The position numbers and the translations under genes are program-made. 64,000 nucleotides of DNA, from contig NZ_CP183834.1 in NCBI RefSeq assembly GCF_049675895.1, forward strand, positions 2,728,001 to 2,792,000. Direction: 5' to 3'. Under the pieces are notes generated by a model. It was not told the DNA's origin and made no database searches. It saw only the letters and a list, made by a program, of their open reading frames with translations. This DNA is from Ampullimonas aquatilis. GTDB lineage: Bacteria; Pseudomonadota; Gammaproteobacteria; Burkholderiales; Burkholderiaceae_D. Positions 15,156-24,397 of this stretch are shown here, piece by piece (position 1 is the stretch's first letter; every line of letters begins with the position of its first letter).

Positions 15156-16265
15156 TCAACGACCAAATTTGAGGTACTCCAACACTTCAAGGTCGTAACC
15201 GGTTGCCATGCTCGGTATTTTCCGAGGCGATCCAAGAACGCGGATTTTTCTGGCTCCCAGATCTTTGAGAATTTGAGCACCAATGCCATAGTTGCGCAGA
15301 TCGTTTTTACTTTTTCGTGCCGCACGCTCCAGAGATTGATCAGATACGCTGAATTCAGCAAACAAATCCTCTGCACTTTGGCCACAATTCAGCAGGACCA
15401 CAATACCATATTGAGTTTTCGCAATTTCCTTAAGCGCTGCCGGCACAGTCCAGGTATGCGTGACACGCCCAACTTCCAAAATATCCATAATGGATAGCGG
15501 TTCATGGACACGGATCATGACCGGTTTATCAGCCTCAATATCGCCACAGAACAAGGCAATATGGGCCTCACCCGTCGGTTTATCCCGATAAAGTATGGTA
15601 TTGAATTCCCCTTCATTAGTCTTTAACCGCCGCTCGCAAACGCGTTCAACCATACATTCCGTCGCGCTGCGATATTGAATCAGATCAGCAATCGTGCCAA
15701 TTTTCAAATCAAACCGCTTGGCAAACTCAATCAGGTCAGGTAGTCGGGCCATGGAGCCATCGTCGTTCATGATCTCGCAAATGACAGCAGCAGGCGTCAA
15801 ACCAGCGAGTCGCGCCAGATCGCAACCTGCTTCAGTATGTCCGGCACGCATCAACACGCCACCCTCCTGCGCCATCAGCGGGAAAATGTGTCCTGGCTGA
15901 ACAATATCATTTGGCTTGGCTTGTTTAGCAACGGCAGCCTGTACTGTACGAGCACGGTCGGCCGCAGAAATACCCGTAGTCACACCATCAGCAGCTTCAA
16001 TGGAAAGCGTGAAATTGGTGCCATGTGCAGCGCCATTACGCTCAACCATCAAAGGTAGTTGCAATTGCTCGCAACGTTCACGCGTCAGTGTAAGACAAAT
16101 CAAACCACGACCTTCCTTGGCCATGAAGTTGATGGCATCAGCATTGACAAAGTCAGCGGCCATAATGAGATCACCTTCATTTTCACGATCTTCATCGTCA
16201 ACCAGGATCACCATTCGACCAGCACGAATGTCTGCAATAATTTCTAGTGGGGAAGCAATAGCCAT
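15156..16265 (-). CDS. ribBX: 3,4-dihydroxy-2-butanone-4-phosphate synthase with degenerate RibA-like domain (RibBX type)
   Basis: The N-terminal domain (about 1-200) is a complete RibB enzyme making the four-carbon unit of riboflavin from ribulose 5-phosphate, with DDEDRENEGDLIMAADF and GHTEAGCDLARLAG. The C-terminal domain (about 205-369) has the fold pattern of GTP cyclohydrolase II. However, the zinc-binding Cys cluster (in active enzymes a CxxC-type motif around RCDCG) is absent; the matching region reads EVGRVTHTWTVPAALKEIA. Such proteins are described as RibBX and lack cyclohydrolase activity. A separate active ribA is therefore expected elsewhere in the genome. Databases often label it RibBA. 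Confidence 0.9.
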   Translation of the reverse strand: MAIASPLEIIADIRAGRMVILVDDEDRENEGDLIMAADFVNADAINFMAKEGRGLICLTLTRERCEQLQLPLMVERNGAAHGTNFTLSIEAADGVTTGISAADRARTVQAAVAKQAKPNDIVQPGHIFPLMAQEGGVLMRAGHTEAGCDLARLAGLTPAAVICEIMNDDGSMARLPDLIEFAKRFDLKIGTIADLIQYRSATECMVERVCERRLKTNEGEFNTILYRDKPTGEAHIALFCGDIEADKPVMIRVHEPLSIMDILEVGRVTHTWTVPAALKEIAKTQYGIVVLLNCGQSAEDLFAEFSVSDQSLERAARKSKNDLRNYGIGAQILKDLGARKIRVLGSPRKIPSMATGYDLEVLEYLKFGR

Positions 16266-16291
16266 AAAAAACTCAGAAAGGGGATGGGATT

Positions 16292-16918
16292 TTAACCGAC
16301 TTGGATATTTTGCAGGCTGAGAATCCGCTCTGCATATCGTGCAATGAGGTCAATTTCAAGATTGACGCGACTTCCTGCTGTTAACTGACCCAAATTAGTG
16401 GCAGTCATCGTGTGCGGGATCAAATTGATACTGATCATACAGCCATCCGACAAATCTTCAACCGCATTAACAGTCAAGCTGACACCATTTACCACCACGG
16501 AGCCTTTGTATGCCAAAAAACGAGCCAGCTCCAAAGGTGTCTTGATCTGAAGCACCCAAGACTCAGCCAACGGTGCAAAATATACGACCTCACCGAGCCC
16601 ATCAACATGGCCAGAAACAAGATGTCCACCAAGTCGATCAGTAAGCGTCATGGCCTTTTCAAGATTCACCTTGCCGACCTCAGACAATCCGGTCGTCTTA
16701 CTCAGACTTTCCTGCGAAACGTCTACCACAAAAGCATCATCAAGTTTCTGAACCACCGTCATACAGGCTCCATTAATGGCGATACTATCGCCAAGCTGGA
16801 CATCTTGTAGAGGTAAGCCCCCGGTCTTGACGGTCAAGCGAACCCCTGACGCAACACCTTGCAGAATTGGTCTGATCTCGGCTATTTCACCCACAGCCTG
16901 AATAATTCCAGTAAACAT
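16292..16918 (-). CDS. ribE: Riboflavin synthase alpha subunit
   Basis: The enzyme turns two lumazine molecules into riboflavin and the pyrimidine precursor. The 208 residues form two similar lumazine-binding repeats. The first starts MFTGIIQAVGEI and ends near VNLEKAMTLTDRLGGHLVSGHVDG. The second holds LARFLAYKGSVVVNGVSLTVN and closes with LGQLTAGSRVNLEIDLIARY. The family length is about 200-215. It lies between ribD (6 bases) and ribBX (26 bases) in one operon. Confidence 0.97.
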   Translation of the reverse strand: MFTGIIQAVGEIAEIRPILQGVASGVRLTVKTGGLPLQDVQLGDSIAINGACMTVVQKLDDAFVVDVSQESLSKTTGLSEVGKVNLEKAMTLTDRLGGHLVSGHVDGLGEVVYFAPLAESWVLQIKTPLELARFLAYKGSVVVNGVSLTVNAVEDLSDGCMISINLIPHTMTATNLGQLTAGSRVNLEIDLIARYAERILSLQNIQVG

Positions 16919-16924
16919 ATCTAC

Positions 16925-18031
16925 CTACACATCATTTTCAAATCTAGCAAGAATCCGTAGATCTCGCCCCACTTGTTCAATGGCACTAAATTTCAACTGC
17001 TGCTTGTCATCCAGTTTTGCTAACACAGGCAAATTGGCCATTTTTTTACCACCTCCCAACAAATCAGGAGCCTGATAAATCAATAACTCGTTGACCAGTT
17101 TGTTACGAATCAATGCGCCATTCAGCTCTGCACCAGCCTCAATATGTACTTCATTATAAGCACGGCGCCCTAACTCGGCTTTTAAAGCAGTCAAATCAAC
17201 CTGATTGGACTCCGTAGCAGGTAATGGACAAACCTCTACCCCCATTTCTGCAAGTACCTGTGTTTTGTGCGAATCTGCCAAACAATAAAATATTGTGATG
17301 CCCTTCTCAGCCAAAATTCGAGAAGTAAGCGGAATTCTTAGATGACTATCAACAATGAATCGAGGGGGTTGCCTAGATGTAGCAACATGACGCACATTCA
17401 ATAAAGGATCATCTGCCAAAATGGTTCCAACACCCGTCAAGATGGCGCAGGCACGTGCGCGCCAATGATGCCCATCTGATCGGGCCGACTCGGAAGTAAT
17501 CCATTGGCTTTGCCCATTTTGTAACGCAGTAAAGCCATCAAGACTGATCGCAGCTTTAAGTCGAAACCATGGCAATCCAGTTTTCATGCGCTTAACAAAA
17601 CCGAGGTTCAATTCTGTCGCTTCAGTAGCCATTAAACCAACTGAAACATCCATGCCAGCAGATATTAATCTGGCAAGCCCTTGTCCAGAAACCACTGGAT
17701 TGGGATCCTCCATCGCCACGACCACTCTTGCGATACCATTTGCAATAAGCATATCAGCACAAGGTGGTGTTCGCCCAAAATGACTACATGGCTCTAAGGT
17801 CACATAAGCCGTAGCTCCTGCAACTGAATTACCACGCCGCTGAGCATCCAGTACCGCTTCAACCTCGGCATGATTTCTACCGGCCTCTTGCGTAAAACCT
17901 TCTCCGATAATTTTATTATTTAAGGCCAGTACACAGCCAACCCGAGGATTTGGCGAGCTGCTGTAAAGCGCATGCTCTGCCAAAGTTAGCGCCTGCCGCA
18001 TTGCCCAAATGTCAAAATCAGATGAATTCAT
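16925..18031 (-). CDS. ribD: Bifunctional riboflavin deaminase/reductase RibD
   Basis: RibD carries out the second and third steps of the pyrimidine branch of riboflavin synthesis. The N-terminal deaminase (about 1-145) has the zinc motifs NHAEVEAVLDA and TLEPCSHFGRTPPCADML. The C-terminal reductase (about 150-368) begins PWFRLKAAISLDG and contains ILTGVGTILADDP and EAGAELNGALI. The 368-residue length is normal. There is no FMN riboswitch-like leader in the 39 bases ahead, consistent with transcription from the pil genes upstream or a small local promoter. Confidence 0.97.
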   Translation of the reverse strand: MNSSDFDIWAMRQALTLAEHALYSSSPNPRVGCVLALNNKIIGEGFTQEAGRNHAEVEAVLDAQRRGNSVAGATAYVTLEPCSHFGRTPPCADMLIANGIARVVVAMEDPNPVVSGQGLARLISAGMDVSVGLMATEATELNLGFVKRMKTGLPWFRLKAAISLDGFTALQNGQSQWITSESARSDGHHWRARACAILTGVGTILADDPLLNVRHVATSRQPPRFIVDSHLRIPLTSRILAEKGITIFYCLADSHKTQVLAEMGVEVCPLPATESNQVDLTALKAELGRRAYNEVHIEAGAELNGALIRNKLVNELLIYQAPDLLGGGKKMANLPVLAKLDDKQQLKFSAIEQVGRDLRILARFENDV

Positions 18032-18070
18032 AACGTCGTCAATGATTGGTCTTCAATCAGTAAAGACGTA

Positions 18071-18682
18071 TTATGGTCCAAAAGCAAACTCGATGAACTT
18101 GTGACTTGGGACTTTCATATTCTGCCGAACGGCCGGGATAAATGGCGTTTGGCGGATATCACGTTCAATAATTTTCTCGATACCTGTGTCGTTGGCTGAT
18201 TCGGGGAAAATAACCTTATCAACGTGACCCGTTTCTGAAATAAAAACCTCAACAATAATTTGAATATCATTAGTCATATCGACACCAGTCAAATCAATCC
18301 ATAATTGATTCTCAGGCTCAGCAGCCTGGTCTAGATCAGGCAACTCAAAATAAGCCTGTTTTTCTAAAGTCGCATCCACCTCTGATTGAGTTGATGATGA
18401 ATAACTATTTGAATGCAGCCCATTTACCAGTCTCTCATGACTTTTTTTAGCCATAAGCAAATGGGGTAGCAAAACAGTACTTTGGTCAGAGTTTGTCGAC
18501 AGATTCTGGGCAATCTCTGTTTGAAGACCTTGCTCGGATAATATGATTTGTCCATAACTGGCTGGAACCGCTGTGACAATACTAGCGCTGACATTTTCAG
18601 ATGACCATATCATCCATATTGCAAGATGTACGATCAGTGCAAAAAAAAATGCCAGAGCTAATCTGGCATGTGTACTGTTCAT
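18071..18682 (-). CDS. TonB-like C-terminal domain protein
   Basis: The 203-residue protein has one N-terminal membrane segment (LALAFFFALIVHLAIWMIW). A low-complexity polar middle and a C-terminal part of about 70 residues follow. The C-terminal part (IIVEVFISETGHVDKVIFPESAND, then DIRQTPFIPAVRQNMKVPSHKFIEFAF, read in pieces) resembles the TonB C-terminal fold. It could couple energy or bridge inner membrane and periplasm, but no ExbB/ExbD or TonB-dependent receptor is in the window. It lies between the pilin genes (24 bases) and ribD (39 bases) on the same strand. Family assignment is moderate. Confidence 0.6.
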   Translation of the reverse strand: MNSTHARLALAFFFALIVHLAIWMIWSSENVSASIVTAVPASYGQIILSEQGLQTEIAQNLSTNSDQSTVLLPHLLMAKKSHERLVNGLHSNSYSSSTQSEVDATLEKQAYFELPDLDQAAEPENQLWIDLTGVDMTNDIQIIVEVFISETGHVDKVIFPESANDTGIEKIIERDIRQTPFIPAVRQNMKVPSHKFIEFAFGP

Positions 18683-18706
18683 ATAGTGATATAACTTTAT
18701 TTAATA

Positions 18707-19135
18707 CTATCGTCCCCAGCAATCTGTAGCTGACGTAGAAACAGATTTCTGGCCTGTGTTAGTAATAATGAAATTACCACACTTATCACCATCATTTGGA
18801 CCACCGGATCGAGGTGTTGCAGTCAACTGATAGCTCGTACCGGCATTAGGAATGGTGACTGTAATATCATAATTCTGCTCCCCAGCTGGTGCACCAGACG
18901 GGGCAGTCAAGAATCCTGTTGGCAAGACCGCACCAGCGTAAGAATTATTATTGACGAAATATCTTTCCATAAATTGGCTCGCCTGCAATAACACCGATTG
19001 TGCATCAGCCCTTCTGCCACGATTTACCTGTTCGGTATAACTGGGATAGGCAATGGCAGCAAGGATCCCGATGATCGCGAGGACAATCATCAACTCAATC
19101 AAAGTAAAACCTTGGTTATTTGCTTTATTGAGCAT
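18707..19135 (-). CDS. pilE: Type IV pilin-like protein PilE
   Basis: This prepilin is cleaved by PilD at NQG|FTLIELMIVLAIIGILAA, a perfect class III signal with Glu5. The 142 residues then have the ComP/PilE-like pattern AYPSYTEQVNRGRRADAQSVLLQASQFMERY, read in two pieces, a beta region, and two C-terminal Cys (DKCG, DCWGR) that can close a disulfide loop. It is the last of six pil genes and starts 8 bases after pilY1. It is more likely the minor pilin of the PilY1 tip complex than the major fibre subunit. Confidence 0.9.
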   Translation of the reverse strand: MLNKANNQGFTLIELMIVLAIIGILAAIAYPSYTEQVNRGRRADAQSVLLQASQFMERYFVNNNSYAGAVLPTGFLTAPSGAPAGEQNYDITVTIPNAGTSYQLTATPRSGGPNDGDKCGNFIITNTGQKSVSTSATDCWGR

Positions 19136-19143
19136 ACCTGTTC

Positions 19144-22100
19144 CTATTTAGAATTATTGATAATTTCACGCCAATATTGTCGGCCAATCGTTGGACAACT
19201 AGTGCTGATAGCACTCCCATGAGCAGAACTAGATGAACCACTCACTCTCTTAGCACTACCACACTTGGTTGAGTTTGAGGTTGGGGTGATAGCTGCCTGA
19301 GGATTACCGGAGCCATCCAAGTTTACGATTCGAATCGATACTGTTTCTGATTGTCCTGAATATTGAGAACTGACTCTTCCGGTAGTCATTCCCCCTGCGG
19401 CACCTTCAAACTTATAGGCAATCTGTTGAGCAGCACCGCTAAAGATATCAAAGTCCATTAAAACACTCAGGTTCCTATTACCACAACTTGTTGCGCCACC
19501 CTGCGGGTGAATCGATAAGAAACTAACTACACCACCTCCTGGTGTATCAGGATTATCCAGTACTACCTCACCAGTAACAGGCAAATCATAATACCAACCA
19601 TCATAATTGGTCCAATTTCCAATAGCATTAACACTGAACTCTCGTGAGATATTGTTATCTGAAATTGTTGTCTGAGCCAGCAATCTTGACCGCCCTGCCG
19701 CTAATGGTGAGCCCGGTTGCACTATCAAGTTCCCCGAACCGTCTTTCGATCCAGCTTTATCCCAAATCCCATATACAGTTTGTATTTGACTAGTTGGATA
19801 ATCAGTGGAAGTGATCGATTTACCAGTTGCAAAATTAATCATCCAGCCACCTAGTTTATGTGGTGTAGCAACCACGGCAGAGCTAACTGGCTGACCTGTA
19901 GTGGTAGCACTATCTTTGGCTGTATAAAGTGGCTCTCCAGATAAGGCCTCTGTCCAACTTGAAGGGGAGCTGGAGCTGACATCGAATTTCCAAATATTGC
20001 CTTTCAAATCCGCAGCATAAATATAATCTATCGTACTATTGTTATCTATATCAATACCAATCGGTGTACTTAACCCATTACTTGGACCATCGCCTTTTGC
20101 ACCAACAGTCAATTTTTTGTAATTAGTATCAAGTACCCAAGTTGATCCACTCTTTTCAGCACCAAGAATAAACAAAGCTGCGCGGCCAGTCCCACTATGG
20201 CTATCTGATTTATCACTAAAATAACCATTACCAAACATCACATAGTATTTACCATCATTAAACTTACCAATCTGTTTAGACAATGATGTCGCCGTATAGC
20301 TAGCTGGACGACCAGTGATATATCCTAGATCAACATCATCAGCATCAGTAAACTCCCATTTGAACATCGTACTTGCATTGGACTCAGAGTAAGTAGATGG
20401 ATCAGTTACGTCCAGAGCAAAAATGCCCTGCCCTCCGCGTCCCAAGGGTTCAAATAGCATCGTATGCCATGCTGACGAAGCATACATATCACCAGTCAGG
20501 GGTGAACCATCCACAAAATTGGCAAGCTGGTAACCTTTATCAGTCAGGCTAGATAATCTAGAGTAAAGCTGATTGGGCACATAGGCAAATAGTTCATTAC
20601 CTGTTACTAGACTTAACGCATGTAACATACCATCATTTGCACCGACAAAGGCGACATTAGTTCTATTTTTGTATGTTGAACTAAATGTGCTGTAGCCGGG
20701 AGCTTCTGAGTCAAAATAAGTAGCAGCAGGAGGCGTCATCAACCAACCGGTTGAATTGGCTACATCACCCAACACCCAATCAACTAAATCAGGATTGGTA
20801 CTCGTTCTTCTTCTAAAACCTGCATTACTAGTTGACACACCACTTTCTTCAGCATGATTTCCTCTTAGCCAATCTAGACGTTTAGCACCCAAGCTATCTG
20901 TAGCACCATTTAAGGTGTTGAGTGCCAACTTCTGCGCAACATTGAGATCACTCCATCGAAATTTGACTCCGACATTATTACCATCATTGGAGATGATAGT
21001 TCTACCGGTATCATAGTTTTGATTTTTTATTTGAACATGTCCTTTCCATAACGCCCCACTCTCAGTCTCATCAATAGCGACAGTTGTTATATTTCCTGAA
21101 ATAGAAACCACAAAAGGCCGCGCATAAATTAACCCACTACCATCAGGATTAAAACCTGTATCAATAACTGACGAACCGACTCCAATCCTTGAACTGCTCA
21201 GTGCGGCCGCATTTGAACTTTTTGTAATTGCACTGATAAATACTGTTTCCAGCGATTTCTCCAACTGCGCTGGGTTTATCGCATAGAAATAACTATCTGG
21301 AATCCCATCTGCACTAGCATTTCCATTACCATCTTTTGCATCCCACTCCTTATTCGCGGCTGCATAAATGGCATCATTCTTATAGTCGTAAGTAGAATTA
21401 GAAAAATCAACTGTTGAATAATTAGTATTGGGTCTGTTATCTGCATTTGAATCGGTAAAGCCACCATATTTGGCAGAATACCAGAGTGGATCTTTCAGGG
21501 TACTGCTGCCAGTACCTTCAATGTTGTAGCTTGCTGTTGTAGGTGGCTGTTGCACTTGACAATTAATGCAACCACCACTTGCATTGATATGGGTCACCGG
21601 TGTCACAGCAAGCGGTGGCGCGGGGTCATTATAATTAAATCCGATAATACCTGAATGGAAATGAGGACCATCACCTACTCCACCAGCCGTCCCCGAAAGA
21701 ATATAGCCAAAACCTTGAGGATTTGATGTTGCAGCACCAGCGGTATACGTAGTGACATTGAGCGTTGTACCAACAATGGCATATTCAATATAACCCCAAA
21801 CGTCCTGATCATAATCACCACCTTGTTCACTATCCTCCCATTGCACCAAAAACTTACCAGTACCGACCGCCTTGTTTTGACTCACAATTCGAAAATCAAC
21901 CAAAGTACCCCCACCATGCGTACCATCAGGTAAATCAAGTCGATATGCTGGTTGAATAGAAACATACTTACCAGGTAAGGCAGGGATAGGAATGTCCACT
22001 TTAGGTTTAGCGGTAGCTAATGAAACGCCGTAGGTTTTAACCTTGAAATTTGGATCGCTGGTATCTGTGGATAATGTTAGATCTGTTCTAATCGGCGTTG

Positions 22101-23802
22101 TATGGGCTGACCAGGCAGCACCCGTCATAATATAACTACCACGATAGGTAGGGCCGTCAGGGCAAATCCCCCTTAGAGATGAGAAAGCGCTAATTGCCTT
22201 TGCGGTACAGAAACCATCATATGTAATTCCATTATCACCAATAAATACAGGTTTACCAGCGATACCCTCGTTATTTGCCACATTATCTGCCAAAGTATTT
22301 ACTGCTCCGGCACTATTCAAATCAGAATAACCACCCCACTGATCATGATCATAAGACGTAACACTGGCATTGAAGTTAATCACATTGATTGGTCTACATT
22401 GTTTTTCACCATATTTATTTTGGATAGCAGCAGCTCTACCAAACGGATCCACCCAAGTTGGTCGAGTCAAACCCAAAGTTGCATCTTTAGTGCTGCCAGA
22501 TCCATAATCAAAAGCAGCATTTGCTGATTTACCGGCGAAGTAACGCAACACTTCCAAATACATTTCACCAATGGGGTTACCCCAGCTGCCACAAGTCCCC
22601 TCGGTCAAACTAGTTAATTGATAAGTGCAATTACCATCTAAGCCAATATAGGTTCCATCAGAATAGTCATATCCATAAATACGTAATCGATCAAGGTTAT
22701 AAACAATACCCTGCACAGCAGTAAAACGGCCATCCGATGTCGTATTTACCTCATTGGCAAATGATTCAACATTCTTTCTTAACACGCCGCCTGAAATATT
22801 TTTCTGATAAGAACCTGTTAAGAGACCAAACTCTGCCTCATCGTTTTCACCATATTTATGCAGTAGACCCGTAGGCTTTCTATTTCCATTTGGATATTGC
22901 TTGCACTTGGCATCCTCACCACCTAAAAGTGCAGGGTCACATACTTTCACACGTACGACAAAATCACCCTGCACGCCACCAATCACCACTGCATTCAGCG
23001 CCTTACTGGGATTGCTGGCTGAAGCATTGATACCGGAAACAGCAGGATTATTGCCATTTGAAGCACCTTTTTCTTCGCTCCAGTAGCATTGCCATCTCTC
23101 ATTAGAATTCCATAGCGCATAATTACCGATAGCCACCTTCATTAAGGGGGGATTAGTATTGGTGTGTGATGCCCGATTACTACCATTACTACTACCCATT
23201 GTTGTATTACAAATACTGATCTCAGTGACATTAGCGGCAACTGGCATCAGGGTACTCAAGTCGTTACCGCTGTAGTATTTTGCAAAAGAGTGTGCATCAG
23301 TCGGCAAGTAGGCACGCTCCAAAACCGTATCAGTATTACTGTCGGTAGAACGGTAGCCACCATAGAGAATTTTGCGAATTACATCCATACGGGTCATCGA
23401 AACCCAGTTTAAAAAATTGCCACTCCATGCATTATTACAGTAGTGATTGGTAGTCAATGCTGATGGATTAAATTGTTGTGCACCTGCATCGTAAAGATAA
23501 CATTTCTTACTATCAAAATAACCGTAATAGTCAATCGAATTGGCATAAGAAGTTTCTGGAGAGCCATCACCATCCAAATCTGAATATTCGTTATAAGCCT
23601 TATAGGAGAGCTGGTGATCACGCGACATATTCAGCATGATCATCGGTGATGCCTGCTTCTTACCAATATGTGGAGGCAGTCTGGGAATTGTCTGGGCCGA
23701 GGCAATATTTATGGCACTCATTATCCAAACCATAAATAAAGACAACACAAACAAAACCGTTAGCCTTTGTTTACCTAGTTGAACGTTCGGAAAGGAAGAC
23801 AT
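19144..23802 (-). CDS. pilY1: Type IV pilus tip-associated protein PilY1
   Basis: PilY1 sits at the pilus tip with the minor pilins and governs adhesion and extension. The product has 1552 residues, long for the family. A hydrophobic signal (LTVLFVLSLFMVWIMS) is followed by the PilC/PilY1 N-terminal region. That region has a DLDGDG calcium-type loop near residue 73 and the family stretch WVSMTRMDVIRKILYGG. The C-terminal half is a beta-propeller of about residues 880-1400 (VAFVGANDGMLHAL, FALDVTDPS). It contains the calcium loop DIDNNSTIDYIYAADL near residue 1250 that regulates retraction in Pseudomonas. No clear von Willebrand MIDAS motif was seen. Confidence 0.95.
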   Translation of the reverse strand: MSSFPNVQLGKQRLTVLFVLSLFMVWIMSAINIASAQTIPRLPPHIGKKQASPMIMLNMSRDHQLSYKAYNEYSDLDGDGSPETSYANSIDYYGYFDSKKCYLYDAGAQQFNPSALTTNHYCNNAWSGNFLNWVSMTRMDVIRKILYGGYRSTDSNTDTVLERAYLPTDAHSFAKYYSGNDLSTLMPVAANVTEISICNTTMGSSNGSNRASHTNTNPPLMKVAIGNYALWNSNERWQCYWSEEKGASNGNNPAVSGINASASNPSKALNAVVIGGVQGDFVVRVKVCDPALLGGEDAKCKQYPNGNRKPTGLLHKYGENDEAEFGLLTGSYQKNISGGVLRKNVESFANEVNTTSDGRFTAVQGIVYNLDRLRIYGYDYSDGTYIGLDGNCTYQLTSLTEGTCGSWGNPIGEMYLEVLRYFAGKSANAAFDYGSGSTKDATLGLTRPTWVDPFGRAAAIQNKYGEKQCRPINVINFNASVTSYDHDQWGGYSDLNSAGAVNTLADNVANNEGIAGKPVFIGDNGITYDGFCTAKAISAFSSLRGICPDGPTYRGSYIMTGAAWSAHTTPIRTDLTLSTDTSDPNFKVKTYGVSLATAKPKVDIPIPALPGKYVSIQPAYRLDLPDGTHGGGTLVDFRIVSQNKAVGTGKFLVQWEDSEQGGDYDQDVWGYIEYAIVGTTLNVTTYTAGAATSNPQGFGYILSGTAGGVGDGPHFHSGIIGFNYNDPAPPLAVTPVTHINASGGCINCQVQQPPTTASYNIEGTGSSTLKDPLWYSAKYGGFTDSNADNRPNTNYSTVDFSNSTYDYKNDAIYAAANKEWDAKDGNGNASADGIPDSYFYAINPAQLEKSLETVFISAITKSSNAAALSSSRIGVGSSVIDTGFNPDGSGLIYARPFVVSISGNITTVAIDETESGALWKGHVQIKNQNYDTGRTIISNDGNNVGVKFRWSDLNVAQKLALNTLNGATDSLGAKRLDWLRGNHAEESGVSTSNAGFRRRTSTNPDLVDWVLGDVANSTGWLMTPPAATYFDSEAPGYSTFSSTYKNRTNVAFVGANDGMLHALSLVTGNELFAYVPNQLYSRLSSLTDKGYQLANFVDGSPLTGDMYASSAWHTMLFEPLGRGGQGIFALDVTDPSTYSESNASTMFKWEFTDADDVDLGYITGRPASYTATSLSKQIGKFNDGKYYVMFGNGYFSDKSDSHSGTGRAALFILGAEKSGSTWVLDTNYKKLTVGAKGDGPSNGLSTPIGIDIDNNSTIDYIYAADLKGNIWKFDVSSSSPSSWTEALSGEPLYTAKDSATTTGQPVSSAVVATPHKLGGWMINFATGKSITSTDYPTSQIQTVYGIWDKAGSKDGSGNLIVQPGSPLAAGRSRLLAQTTISDNNISREFSVNAIGNWTNYDGWYYDLPVTGEVVLDNPDTPGGGVVSFLSIHPQGGATSCGNRNLSVLMDFDIFSGAAQQIAYKFEGAAGGMTTGRVSSQYSGQSETVSIRIVNLDGSGNPQAAITPTSNSTKCGSAKRVSGSSSSAHGSAISTSCPTIGRQYWREIINNSK

Positions 23803-23822
23803 ATTTTTCCCATTTAAATTTA

Positions 23823-24395
23823 TTAGACTTCTAAAACGTACATTGCTTGTAATGTAACTTGTGATGACATGACTGCACCAAAGCCACGAGCAGTGACACG
23901 ATATACAAAATTTCTTTTCCCACCATCAGATGTAAATGAAAATATTTCAATTAAGTATCGTGGCTGCTGAACCACAGTGGGCAATGCCGTAGCGCCCGTA
24001 TATGTACCGTAACTAACTGCACTATTCCATGAAGATGCAATCTGCCACCGATCATTTGAACAAAGTCCTCTAGGACAAGTAGCCAAAAAATTAGTTAATA
24101 TAATATTTGAACTCCCATTCACGCGACTATCTGGTCTACAAAGCGTCTGCGTGCAAGCCGTGGCATCAGCTCGTATAAATAACAAATCCTTTTCAGCATC
24201 TCGCAATCCTGCCTCTGCTGCCTGAAATGCGAGATTTCTATCGATTTCGTTACTGGCTATTTTTTCACCCAACGTTGAACCTTGCATGGCTGTCAAACTA
24301 ATCATAGTTAACACTGCCAAAAACACTAGCGTAATAAAAAGCGTAACGCCACTTTGAAATTCTTTCCTATGCATGGTTTTTAACTGATTTTTCAT
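23823..24395 (-). CDS. pilX: Minor pilin assembly protein PilX
   Basis: PilX is a 190-residue minor pilin-like protein of the tip complex. The cleavage region reads FQSG|VTLFITLVFLAVLTMIS. The hydrophobic helix is typical, but the usual Glu at position 5 of the mature chain is Ile. The PilX N-domain signature SNEIDRNLAFQAAEAGLRDAE is split around residue 60. Two Cys pairs follow in the globular part (CTQTLC, CPRGLC). The gene is 2 bases behind pilW and 20 bases before pilY1, the usual order. Confidence 0.88.
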   Translation of the reverse strand: MKNQLKTMHRKEFQSGVTLFITLVFLAVLTMISLTAMQGSTLGEKIASNEIDRNLAFQAAEAGLRDAEKDLLFIRADATACTQTLCRPDSRVNGSSNIILTNFLATCPRGLCSNDRWQIASSWNSAVSYGTYTGATALPTVVQQPRYLIEIFSFTSDGGKRNFVYRVTARGFGAVMSSQVTLQAMYVLEV

Positions 24396-24397
24396 TA

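Noticed and set aside
19144..23802. Possible frameshift or fusion because PilY1 is 1552 residues long
   Set aside because: The frame is continuous, and both the N-terminal PilC region and the C-terminal propeller are in the right order; large PilY1 proteins exist.
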